From NCBI GenBank assembly GCA_010094045.1, contig ML986700.1, positions 57,107 to 121,106 of the forward strand: 64,000 nucleotides of DNA. Direction: 5' to 3'. This stretch comes from Lojkania enalia (lineage: Eukaryota; Ascomycota; Dothideomycetes; Pleosporales). Made by a program: the position numbers and the translations under genes. The notes beneath the pieces were generated by a model, which saw only the letters and a program-made list of their open reading frames with translations, was not told the origin of the DNA and did not search any database. Below are positions 36,601-49,409 of this stretch, piece after piece; the stretch's first letter is position 1, and each line of letters starts with the position of its first letter.

Positions 36601-39600
36601 CTATAGTATAATAGAATTACTCTCTAATTTAGTAGTTTTAGTATTTTAGGCCGTTTGTTATTGGATAGAGCCTGGGGGAACGTTCCTAATTACTATAATT
36701 CTATATTCAGCATTACTATTAGAAGTTATAGAATAAAGAGAAGATGTTTAGTATATCTATTTAACTAGGAATAATAGCAAGTCTAAATCTTCTAAGATCT
36801 ATTTAGATCTTCTTATTATTATTACTAAATATATCGGTAGTAGTTAATTTATATAATAAGTAATAGAATAATTAAATAGAATAGTAGAAATATCTTTTAT
36901 AACCCCCTTAGAACCTATAATAACCTCTACTCTACTATTAATTTCTCTACTAATATTAAGGCTCCCCGCCACGAGCAGTTGTATTACTTAGCTTCCTCCT
37001 ACTACCAGTACTAGGGTAGTTTATATGGTTGTTTCTAATGCGTTATTATTACTAATACCTCCGTCTTTATAATACCGGCCGGAATTTCTATATATAAATA
37101 TATATCCTAGGTTGTTATATTTATAGGATCTTAGAGGGACTTAAAAAAGATGTGTTAGTTACATGCCTAGAGATAAGAATTAGCTGTTAACGGGCGTGTA
37201 AGGCGTGCTACTTAAAGCTAAATCTATATCTCTTATAAAAACATCTATAACAGATTATTAAACCGATATCTATTACGGTAGTAAAACGGCGAAGAGGCTA
37301 TAGTCCCGAGACTCTATAGAGATTTGTATTATAGAAACAACTAAATAGGTATCTTCTACTATCTACCCTATATATAAACCTACTATAAATATAGACAACT
37401 AGTTGTTATTTTAGGACGTGTTATTAATTAGAGCTCTATTTAACTAGTTAAGTGTTTCTACTAAATTATTATCCAGTTCCTTATATTCTAGCAATTCATT
37501 AGCTAAGTTATAACTCTACATCTACTTATTATAGAAATAAACCAAATCTATATCTAATGCTAAAGATAAGACTAACTCTTATTATATAATACCTTCTATC
37601 TCTTATAAGCTAGTAGTAGACATCTAATTCTTTATAATAAGTCTATTCTCGTTTAAGTAGTAGAAGCCTACGTATTAAACGTCTCCTAGTAAAGCTGTAT
37701 CTCTAAAGCTTTATTAATTTGCCTAAAGCTCTATAAAATTAATAATATACTATTAAAGAGTAACTATACTTATCTATATCTATTACTAAGTATAACCTTA
37801 ATTAGAAATAGTATATTAAAAGAAAGATTAGCCTATAGCTCTCCCTTAGGAGGTTTATAAATAATAACTTCGCTTGCAAATTTCTCTATTCCTTTATATT
37901 ATATAAATTTTCTATAGAAGTATATTAATCGACCACCTATTAGTTTATTTAAGTAGTTATCTATAATAATATTATTAAGAAACTTATAGAGGATAAATAT
38001 CTCCAGGCTTTAATACTTCAGGCCTTTCTCGTATAGCTTATCTATATGTCTAACCGCCTATAGCGTACCAGTTTAAAGCTATAATAAATAAACCTCTTCT
38101 AATATATACTCCTTTCCCTATTAGTCCTATAAGAACTTTCTTATATAATTATCTACTGCCTTTAGACCGGATCCAGCCTAGAGGGTAATAATAGAAAGAT
38201 ATACGAATAGTAGTATACTATAATAAACTATCTATATTATATATACTTTATATACTTCTAATATATTCGCAAATCTATCGTAGTCTCTAAAAATATTAAG
38301 AATACTTACTTCGCCGCCTAGTACGTCGCCGATTTCCAAAGAGTATACTTGTAGAAAATAGTATATAAGAAGGTAGAACGTGTAAATAAGTACTGCCGGC
38401 TTATTAAGATAGACTTAATTTCTTTTAACTGACCAGCCTTTTTTATCTATTAGTACTTAACTTAAGAATTCTTTTATTACAGCTTTCTACAGCTGGATAG
38501 ACAGCTTAGTAACTCTATTAACTCTATTAGCTTAGGACTTTAGAGTTTTAAGTTGGAAAACAAGGTTTCTAGACTGTTACTACTACATTAATAATTAACT
38601 TTAGACGAGTAGCTTTATTAACAGCTATATTAACAGCTAACTTAGAATAGATACTATATACTAATATCTAAATTGTTAAGATAAATACTATACTTATATC
38701 TGTAAATTGTAGATAAGCCGCTCCAAATATTTAGTATATTTAACTAGACTCCCCTTAAAGTTTCTAATACGTTGTCCTCTACTTCTATAAGCTATAAACG
38801 GAGGGAGGTAAAAGGAGGAGAGTTCCGTCAAATAATAAGAAGGCTACTACTATACTAAATTTAGATAAACTATTAAGGGTTTATTAAAAAACGGTCTAGC
38901 GTTAGAATAATACTAGTAGGCTATTATCAAGAATATTACCCGGCCCCTATATAATAGCCTAAATACTTACTATTACTTATAATAGAGGGCTAGATCTACT
39001 AGATTCTACCCGCTAAAAGGTTTCGTATAGCTCTTACTTATTTAAAGTCTTCTATCTAAAAGAAATATTTTAGTACTTACTTTATTTATAACTACAACCG
39101 CTGCTGCTTAATAGGTTTTTACCTAAATATTACCAATCGGCGGATTTTTCTAGGATATAATTTAAGTAAGTTTCTTTAAATAGTAGTATAATTGCTTGCG
39201 TAAACTAATAATCGCTATATTTAAATATAGGGGTGCTATAGCATAAAAGGCTAAAAGCTATATATTAACTACTTTCTTTCTCGCTAATTACCTTCTATAA
39301 GATAATATATAATTGTATCTTTTAAACCTAGACTAGTATAGATATTATATAGCTAGGTTTTTTATAGCAGCCTTTTTACCTTTAAGCTCTATATTCTACC
39401 TAGATATATTTTACCTCTCTACCTTCGGGCGTTTAGACAGCCTTAAACTAGAACCTAGCTATTTCCCCTAGTAGTATTACTATAACGAATATAGACGAAT
39501 ATATACTGCCTCTAGTATACTATTTATAACTAATTCTCTAGTTACTCTAGAAAAAGGTGTATTAGATCGTATAAATATAGTCTACTAGGCCTTACGTCTA

Positions 39601-42400
39601 CTATTAGATACTTACTATATATTATAGGCCTGCAATTTATACCGCTGATAGAAAGTAAAGTATAATAGATAGTAACTATACTTTTACTACCGAGAGCAGG
39701 CTGTAGAATATAAGTATAAGAAGAGTACTATCCTTTTAAAGTAAGGTATAAGACTTTCTTTAGCTATATATCTAGTTAACTAACTAAGCTTTTAGTTACA
39801 GATAAAAAAATTAGACGAAATCTTACTAGTCTAAAAACTATAAGGTATAGGTATAGTTGAAAAGCTATAAGATATTACTATAAGGTTGTAGAGAATTAAA
39901 TCTATATTATATATTAAGGATATTTCTAATAATTTAAATACTCTAGATACTACTATTCTAGACGCTAGTAATATATCTCTAGACTTAAATAATAAATTTT
40001 AGACTTTTAGTAATATAGAAGTTCTAGATTTATATTATTTTAACTCTAGTACTAAATATACTAGTAGTAATAAAGGGGAATATTCCCGGGATATAGAGTA
40101 ATTAGAATACTTTTAGGTAGGGGTATAATAGGGTAATTTTAAGTATTTTAAGCTAATATATTTACTATTATATATTAAACTTGCGGCTAAAGGTAAAGAC
40201 CCTATAGGGTTATATTCTACGTCAGCCTTTACCTTAATCTCTTATAGTAGTAATTTAAGTGGTAAGAATAAAAAATATTTCTAATTAATAAAGATATAAA
40301 GGTAGTAATATAGCCTAGGTTCGAATATAGTTAGGCAGCCTGCTTAATCCATCTTTTAGCTATTAAATTACAACCTTATATCGTTGGCTTATATATAGAT
40401 GTATAGCACTTGCTACTACTATATTTTACTATTTCCACTCCTCCGGCAGACTTACTATACCTCTTATAAGGGGACTTAAATAGAAAATTAAACGGTTTTA
40501 TTTTAAGACTAATTGCGGCTTTATAAATTTACTAATTACTACTTTCTCCCTCTAGGCTGTATTGCGTTATATTAGCTTATTTAAGAATTGAGCTTTTAGA
40601 ATCCCCTCTAATCAGTATCTACTAACTCTTCTAAAACTACTCTTCGCTTAACTCTACCGCAATTATAGATCTAACTCCCTAACGCGCTTAAGATAATATT
40701 TTTCTTATTACTTAATACTAAATCTAAAATAATAATATTATATCTATTATCTAAATACTCTTAGAATTATATAATAAACTACTAAGAGTCTAAGAGAAAG
40801 ATTATAAATATAAATATAGGTCCTATTATATATATAATTAATCTAATAAAGAAAATAGTTATTATATAGTTTAATAGAGAGGAGAAATAATATAAATATA
40901 CTATATTAGAGTTAGTCTATATATTTATTACTAGACTTTACTTAGGGAGTATTATAGTATATATATATTTTCTCTAGGAAAAGTAGCTATAAATAATCGA
41001 CTTAGGTGGGCTATATATATAGTATTCTTCTACTATATTTACTTTAGATAGCTCCTTAGAATAAAATTAGTAAAGTATAAGAATCTATATCTAAACTCCT
41101 TTTATATATACCTAAATATAGGGTATATTTAAGTAGTATATTAAAAATTATAGATGTAAATAGCTGTAGTAAAATATTTAAACCCTTTCTAAATTTTTCT
41201 ACTAGTACCTTATTAAGTATATTATAACTCCCTCTATATTTAAGTCGAGACGGATAATAATATAGTAAATAGAAGTAAAGTAAGTAGACCTACTATTACC
41301 TTTTTATATATTCTTATAATAAAGCTCTTAGACGCTAGAAGAATTAGAAGTCCTCCTTATTAGGGTTTATAATAAGTGCAACCGGAAACCTATATATAAA
41401 TAGAGTAGGTAAGAGTATAAATAGTATTTAAAGAAAATTCTTAAGATTATTTTACTATAGGCCTATAAAGCTGTATATATATATTATAAGAAGAATCCCT
41501 AATCAGCTTATAGTAAAAAAGATATAAAACAGATCCTCTTAAATCCCTAGCTAGGTAATAAGGGTTATTATTATAGTATATTAAGCGAGATATTTAAGCT
41601 AGATAGAAAACCTATAAGAGAGAGTATTTATAATATAGCTATATTTTATTACGCTAAAAAAAGTACTATTAAGTAGTATACTACTATAGGATTAGATAAC
41701 TAGCAATTAATAGCCTAGCTTCTCTTCTAACCTAAAAAAATTATATCCTAAAAAGCTTCTTAAATTATTAGTATTAAAGATAATATATAAATAATAATTT
41801 TATTAAAAAGAATAATAAAGTATATATTTAAAAATATTAGATAATATCCTAACAACTCTCCTTTACAGTATATATTTAGAGCTAGACTGATAAAGCAGCT
41901 TAAACTATTATTATTAAAAACTAGTCTAGCTTCTACTTATTAAAAAATAAGAGGATAGTTTACTTAAATAGTAATACTAAAATTCTTATTTAAAAGTATA
42001 AAGTATAAACTATCTAGGAATATTCTATTAATATTATAGGCGGTATATAGAGGATATAGGTAGAGGTAAAAGCGGTATAAGAGGTAGTATATAGTTTACT
42101 ACAGTAATAGTAGTATTAATATAGATGCTCTATAAGCTATAATAGTAGTTAATATCTAGTATTTAGGAGTACTACGCGTAACTTACCCTCTATTACTATA
42201 GTAGATACTAGTATTTACGCTAGAACTAAGCGGTATCCTAAGAATTAGGGTACTAGTAATAGAAGGGTAATAAAGCGAGCGCGTAGCTTATAGTAGGAAT
42301 AAATCTAACTTTAAAAAGTAGGTATAGAGGAGTACTTTTTAGCCTATCTATTTTTAGTCGCCTACAATTCTTAAGTTCCTTAAAGTCTTATTAGATAGTA
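33621..42400. other. RIP-degraded region, origin not resolved
   Basis: Very AT-rich DNA with few CpA/TpG. The plus strand holds long protein-like stretches broken only by TAA/TAG, most plausibly around 36,600-42,300 (for example LEELEVLLIRVYNKCNRK and KTSLASTYQKIREQF near 41,330-41,950). TGA is rare in all frames of such DNA, so this alone is weak evidence. No catalytic motif, LTR or terminal repeat was recognised. It could be one or more dead transposons or large accessory genes. Confidence 0.4.
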
Positions 42401-42769
42401 CTCTAGGAGAAGCTTATAAGATAAAGTACTTATAATTTATCTAGTTATAGGGGGTATTCGGCAACCTAGAGAGGGATGTTAAAGGGGGGAAGGAATATAT
42501 CCCGTCTACTCTTAATATAGGTTCTAATATATTACTACTATTATATACTATTTACATAAAATAGGTATATACTATTAATTAAGAATGCTGTTAATATAGA
42601 ATTTCTTACTATTTATATTTATAGGCTATTTTAGAATAAATTGGTTAATTTAGCTAAAAGTACGTAAAGCTATATAATCCGTCCCGCGATAGTATTAATA
42701 CCTTTAAGTCCTCCCTAAAAGGCTTTTTGTATAGTTAACCTATATAATAAACTAATACTCCTATTAGTT

Positions 42770-45290
42770 TTATAAAATATTTTTATACTCCTTAACATCT
42801 ACTATATTATCTTTATTTTCGGAGTTTACGAGGGTTAATTTACCTACTTTATTAGAACTGGGATTAGCGAAGAGCTATAGATATTAGTCTCTATTATTTT
42901 CTAATAATAGTTGGTTTATATTAGAATATAATCCGTTTTACTTATAATACTTAAAATACGCCTTTATCCTTTTATATCTTTTTAACTATATAGCCTCCTA
43001 ATTTTCTCTATACTTCTATCTAACTAATTACTAAAATTCTATTCTTATAAGCTATTCTTCGTTTAGATACTTTTTATAGTTAGCTAGTAGGTTTCTTTAA
43101 ATATCTACATAATAAACTACGCGTATATAAAGATCCTAATAGTATAGCTTACCCTTCTTTATTAACTTAGTACTAGGAGCTTGTAGAAGCTTAATGTAAG
43201 GCCCAATTACTTTTATTATTGTTTTCCTAGTCTTTTTAGCGGCTTGCTTCTATACTATAAGATTAAAGTATATATAATGCTACTCTATATTATAAAGCGT
43301 TTCCGCTCCTCCTAGTTTGAGATTAGAGCCTCTAATAACTTAGTAGTACGGTCTCTCTTTTATACTAGTATTAAGAATAAACTAACTATATTAAGCGTTA
43401 TCTATTCTATATAGACAAGTAGTAATCAGGTTACTATATTTAGTTCTTCTATTATCGTATAGCAGGATTTCTATACTATTATCTAGCACCTACTTAAGGC
43501 TATTAGTTAGACCTATATCTAACGTAGCTGCTAGTAGAATAATATCTACTTGTAAAGGTAGGAGTTTAGAGCCTTTTTAGAGACTTATATCTAATATAGC
43601 TACTAACAGTAGAAGTAGAAGTACAGAGCTTTTTTAGAGACCTATATCTAATATAGCTACTAGTAGTAAGAGTAGGAGTATAGAACTTTTTTAGAGACTA
43701 ATATTTAATATAGCTATTAGTAGTAGAGGTGGGAGTTTAGAGATTTTTTAGAGACCTAACAGTTTCTACAATTCTAGCGTTACGTCTATTCCCGAAAGAA
43801 TAAGTTATATAAGTAATTCGTATTTTATCTTTAAAAAAGTAGCTTTAAGTTTTCTTAGAATATCTACTAATACTTCTTCTAGATAACCAGTTATCTTATA
43901 GACAACTAATTGTTTTATCTTTTTAATAGGAATCTTCTAGTCTAAGAAATTTATATCTAGATTCTTATTTAAATTAGTTAGCTTATCTTATTTCTATATT
44001 ATTAGGTTAAGCTTATCCTACAACTAGTTCTCTATTACTAGCAATTGTTTAGTAGATGTCTGGGACGTATTTATACTAATAAGTTCTATTAAAGATAGTA
44101 TAACTTTATCCTAAATTTTTCTTTACTTAATAGTTGGATTATTTATAAAATCTATAAATTCTTAGTACTCTTATTTTAAGGTCTTAAATTTATTAACTAA
44201 CTCGTTAAATTTAGATAGAATATATTCTAGAATATACCTCTTTAGCTTTAGGTACTTACTCTCTAAAGAATAACTAAAGGTTAATAAACCGTAAATTAAC
44301 TTATTTATAGCTTCCTATTAACGTTTATTCTATTTTTTATTATAGTTTCCCCTAGCTATTATTTTCTAGATCTTTTATAGTTGTTAGCTAAGCGCTATAA
44401 TCTATTCCCAGATTATTACCTTAGGAAATAGATCTTAATTAGGGTGTCTAAATATTCTAGGGGGCAACTTCTAAATAAAATTATTGTTCTAATATACCCT
44501 TTTTTACATTTTTAACATACTTCTTATTATAGGCGATGTTATTCCTAGAAGGTAGATTCTTCTATACTTTAGTAAGTTCAGCCGGCTACTTCTTCTTAAA
44601 CTAAGCGGTTATAGCTTTTATTATCTCTAGTTTAATTACTTTTTAGTTATAATTAGAATTATACTTCTAGATCTTCTTGTTAGCTCTTATAAGTACTGAT
44701 TTATATAAGGTTAAAATATCGCCTCTCTACTATATTTTTATAAGTAGATAAAGCTGAGAATACTCTTTTAAGATTAGAGGCGGAAGGGATCTAAACTGTC
44801 CTTTATCTTAAGAGGCGACTAGATTATATTTCCTCTTATCCTCTTCGTTGGCTATATCTATGTCCTCCTTTTCTAAGGCTTCCTTTTTTTCTTTCTCTAT
44901 CTTTTACAGGTCTTATAACGCTTAGATAGCAGATAGATCGCTAGCTTTTACCTTTTTTTCTATCTCTTTCTGTTCTTCTCTTTTCCCCTTACTAGCTTCT
45001 ATTACTTTTAACCTTACCTGCTTTATAAATTCCTTAGAGAGTTCTAGCTCAGGATTATCCTCCCCTTCTAATTTAAGGCTGTTAATATTATCTATAATAG
45101 GATTATATAAAGCTTTCTTTCTCCTTTTAGCTTCCTCTTTAGCTATTTCTATAATTATCTTAAACTTTTTTAGATTCGTATCCTATTAATTACTCTTCTT
45201 TTAATAGGAACTCCTATCTTCTAGAAGTTTATTAAACGGCTCTCTATAAACTTATTATAAATTATTAGCTAAGGTTACTATTATATTAGA
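42770..45290 (-). pseudogene. Unknown coiled-coil protein gene, RIP-degraded
   Basis: The minus strand from about 45,290 gives a coherent charged sequence: NKLLEDRSSY, KKFKIIIEIAKEEAKRRKKA, LKLEGEDNPELELSKE, ASKGKREEQKEIEKKVKAS, EKEDIDIANEEDKRKYNLVA. It is followed by lower-quality sequence, the 57-bp repeat block, and an end near 42,770 reading LTLVNSENKDNIVDVKEYKN. The first part (45,161-44,760) stays in one frame; the end is in another, so an intron or indel lies between. Lys/Glu-rich heptad-like stretches suggest a coiled coil. Family unknown. Confidence 0.5.
43565..43765 (-). repeat. 57-bp tandem repeat, about four copies
   Basis: The shared string tttttagaga starts at 43,574, 43,631, 43,688 and 43,745, exactly 57 bp apart, and a more diverged unit precedes them. 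As 57 is 19 codons, the repeat keeps frame in either direction; minus-strand units read SLKKL, stop or Cys, TPTSTTSSYIRYR. Confidence 0.8.
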
Positions 45291-45299
45291 GTCTAAGAT

Positions 45300-48190
45300 T
45301 AAGGGGGTATTAAAGACTAAAGTTAATAGTAGATCTAAGGTAGAGTCTAATAGTATATTAAAGATAGAGGTAGGAGTAGATCCTCTATACCCTAGAAGGG
45401 TAGTATAAGTAGAAGGGTTTTTAGTAATAGATATATTAGGGAACTATAAAATAGTAGTTAGAATTATTATAGTAGTAGAATTGTTTAATATTAAAGCTTA
45501 TTTAAAGATCGAAGGGTAATTTACTCTAAAGGTAAATAAGATCTAAAAGACTATTTATAAGTTATACTAGTTTCCTATTATAGTAAGTCTAGAAAATAGT
45601 AATACGGTTATAGGCGTATAATTAGTTAACTTAGTCTCTAATAGCGTATTTTCTAATTTTAGATTAATATATAGAGTAGAGAACTATATTATACTTCTTA
45701 TTTTAATGCTACTAAATATAGGTTTTAGAATTAGGCAGTTTTATACATCTTATAGTAAATATAAGAATTTTAGGGTAGAGAGCTCCTACTAATAACTTAA
45801 CTATAAAAACCCTAGCTCTTATTATTATTATTTTAGTAGTATTATATACCTTTAAGTAAATAATAAATAGTAATATAAATTATATAAATTCCTCTATTCT
45901 AATATTAAAATTAGGTAGAATAGTAACTTAGCCTATTTATTTATCTACAAATCTACTATAGAATCTAAATACTATAGAAATTTAGCCTATTCGTTCTTCT
46001 ATAACTCTAGTACAAGTATTAAGTACTACAGCTATATAATCTATATATCAGCCTATAAAAACTGTAACCGTTAGAGCTGGAGGGTAGCTAATATTCTCTC
46101 CCTCTAGTATTATAGCTAAAATTAGCACGGTTATCTCGTTTAATTTTCTAGGACTAAATTACATACTATCTAAGAGTAAATTCTAGGATCTATATTATAG
46201 TATTATAGGATTCGATATAGGTTTTAATTAGTTTAACCTAGAAAATATTAGTAGTAAATTCGTTGTTAATTATAAAGTTTAATCTACTAATCTAATATAG
46301 TTTTTCTATACACAAAATATTACCAAGTTATATTACTAGTAAAGAATAGTATTTAATATAAACTCTTACGGCGCGTATAAACAATTTATTAAGAATACTT
46401 TATTAGCTGTAAATAAGAACTCTTCTCTTAAAACATCTCCTTTATATTAAGTTCCGAGGTTTAGGCTTGTAAATAGTACGTCCCAAATTACACAAATTTT
46501 ATCTATACCTCTTTCTATAGCTTTATTCTACTAGTATCCTTCTATACTATTAACATCTATTTTTCCTCTAATCCTAATCGCGAATAATAGTAATATAAGA
46601 AAAGTTAATACTATAGGTCTAGCGCTTAAGCTTCTAGTTTTATAAATTAGTTAAGTAAATAGATTATTTAAATTTATTACTAATAATTTCTAATATACTT
46701 TACAAGTTAAAAATATCTATAAATAACTACTAGCTAAGTATTTTACCTTATATACCTCTTTTACCCGTATTTTTATTTGGTTAGGTAGAAACTAGGTTAA
46801 TATTTATTTAGAATACTATATTAGGAATAGAACTAGTTTCTAATAATAAAACAACTGAAATATATTACTATATAGCTTAATTCGGGTACCTAAAAAAGTT
46901 TACAAGTAGATATTAAAGTACTAGTAGAGTTGGTTGTATTTTCTCTATATTCTATAGTTATAGAAGTATCTTTACTTTCTATAAGAAGTTCCTTATAATT
47001 CCTACTTCCACCCGAGATAACTATAAGATCTATTAAAGTAGCTTAACCTCCCAAGTATTCTCTAACCTAGATTAGTATATAAGTAAACTCGTATATAAGA
47101 GACTTACTATTAAAGAGCTATAGTTCTATTAAGCACGCTTCTAGGTATATAAAGCCTAGCTATAGGATCTTTAGTATAGTTTCCTGGTAACGCAATTGCT
47201 GATAGAAGTAGAAAAGTAAGATCCTAGAAGCTTAATATTACAGAATAGGTAGTATTCCTGAAATTTAACAGCCTAATATCTATTAGAACTACTATAGATC
47301 GATAAGATAGCTTATTACTAATATCTTAGCTCCTGCCCAGCTTTAATCTAAGCGACTGGCGCTGTAAGAATAGAGAAGATAAGGTTAAAAGGGATAATTT
47401 GGCAAGAAGAAAACCTAAAGAGGAGTAGAAGAAGCTTTATAGTAATAGCAAAAACTAAAATATTATTTAGTTGTAGGAGTAGTAATATAAGAATAAAATC
47501 TTTTATTATTTATAGATCTTTATAAATTAGGTGTTTAAACGATACCCTAGATATAATATAGATAAGACCTGTTAACTAAATCCTGATGCACCATTCCTAA
47601 AATAAAGATCTACTATTTCCTAAAATTAGAACTCAGGTTTTAGTATCCTATATTTATAAGTACTATAAAATATAAGGCTACAGCGTATCGGTATAAGGTA
47701 ACTATACTGATTATATACCCAAGTTTTCCCAACTATAAACGAATATCTGACCTCTTCATCTGTTTTTCTATACCCGACAAGCCTATTATTAGTAAAATCT
47801 TAGACGACTATAACGAGGCGGATAATCTACAAATTTAAGCTGCCGGAATCGTTTTATTCTAATAAGTAGGATAACTTAAACGCCTTATATCGCGTCACCG
47901 CGTCCAAATTAAACGCTTAAGCCGAAATAAGCTTAGTATAATTTTATTTCTACCTCTACTACTATACCCTCCTCTAAATATAAATTTATACAAATATAAG
48001 CGAAAGCCGTATATATAGATATTAGAAACAGTCGTAGAAGAATCTATAGAAGAGGTATTCAATTTGGCTAGAAAAATAAATACTGGAAATGGAATCTCAA
48101 CAGAACCTGACCTGGTTATTCTTTATAAATATCTACCCCGCTAAAAGAGGCATGCTATATATGTAGCTAGTAACTATCGGCAGACAATTT
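45300..48190. other. RIP-degraded region without recognisable gene
   Basis: AT-rich, CpA-depleted DNA. Open stretches exist on the plus strand but no domain or repeat boundary was recognised. Composition changes sharply near 48,195. Confidence 0.4.
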
Positions 48191-48279
48191 ATAATTTTGG
48201 GGTTTAGAGCGAATTTAATTAATTTCGATATTTTGAATATACTCTACTATAGACTGAGTATAATTGCCGATTTTGATGG

Positions 48280-49047
48280 CTATATATGCGTGACAAGAAC
48301 TACTCCGTCCCTTAAAGCGTCTCGAAGTAGCTGTAAAGCAGCTAGTAGGTTGCATAGAGGATTAAGGAATCGTTTTCCATATAACACCCGTACGCAAACT
48401 TCTTCGTCTTTAATTATTAAGCACGGAACGTCAAGACTAGGAAGGTCTCTGACAATAGTTGCATCTGGTGCTATGTGTCCGAGAATTTTTCTCATTGAAG
48501 TCCGATCGACGGGTAGGAAAGGAGACACAACATCCTCGGGGCGCGATACGTAGACGCAAACGCGCACGTCGTGACGGGAGCTAAAGATCTGGTTCTATCC
48601 GGCTAAAACGGGCTTGCAATATCGTAGTTGTTTTACAAGTATAGTGCTCGTATCGATCAGTCCCGGTTCCCTAAATTCATCATGTCTCAACGTCGGTACA
48701 GCGATAGCTGAGTTGGGATCTATAGTAATGATAGCGAAGACGTTCAGGATATTGCCTTTTCCAAAAATGCGCAGATATTAGCAGGGATCCTTAAGCCTTT
48801 TTTCTAAGATACTAATATCGGAGCCAAAAATTCGAATGCGAAATCCTGACGCCTTCTATCTTTCTAACTTTGATCGATCTTCAAAAATATCGTCCAGAAT
48901 ATTCAGATATGTCTTCTGCTCCCACTTGGATAATTGACAATGCAATACTGTTGTAAGCTTAGCAATGTTAAAGGGTTGTAGTAGGGCTAGAAGCGTGCGC
49001 CTAAATGGTTCAACATGTACAAAAATAGCTCGAATTAACAATGACAT
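48280..49047 (-). pseudogene. Hypothetical fungal protein, three RIP-type stops in one frame
   Basis: From ATG 49,047 one frame of 256 codons runs to 48,280 with only three stops (TAG at 48,856, TAA near 48,803, TAG near 48,597), each one C-to-T from CAG or CAA. The protein starts MSLLIRAIFVHVEPFRRTLL and contains LSKWEQKTYLNILDDIFED, IFGKGNILNVFAIITIDPNS and VYVSRPEDVVSPFLPVDR. No transmembrane or catalytic signature is clear. The frame may continue past the TAG at its end. It lies between RIP-degraded DNA and the short-armed transposon, and has much less RIP than the left flank. Family not recognised. Confidence 0.6.
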
Positions 49048-49277
49048 TGTTTACATGAATAATTGACTAGGGAATGTAGTTGAGGAGGAATTTATTAGAC
49101 AATAATGCGAAATTTATATATAAATCTTGTTGTTACAGGACTCATACACCGTGATGACCGTTCACCGTTTCCCGTTTCCTGTAAGGAGAATTCGAATACT
49201 AGCACCACAGTGCGCTAATGTCAACATAAGGTTAATAGAAGAAGTTTTAGCTACAATAGTGTTATCTAAATACATTA

Positions 49278-49409
49278 ACATCCCTCCCTGGGTTACCGGA
49301 CACCTCCTGTGACCGGACAAACCATCGGTACTTTGACTTTCAGCAACTGGAAAACCCATGCGCACGACGAATATTGCTATAATTCTATAAAATTAGTTTG
49401 TTATAGCTA
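49278..49409 (+). repeat. Left terminal inverted repeat (about 132 bp)
   Basis: Aligned to the reverse complement of 52,668-52,799 with few differences. It contains the stop codon of the ankyrin gene at 49,393-49,395. Confidence 0.88.

Noticed and set aside
43565..43765. CRISPR-like array
   Set aside because: Units are contiguous 57-bp repeats without unique spacers, and the genome is fungal.
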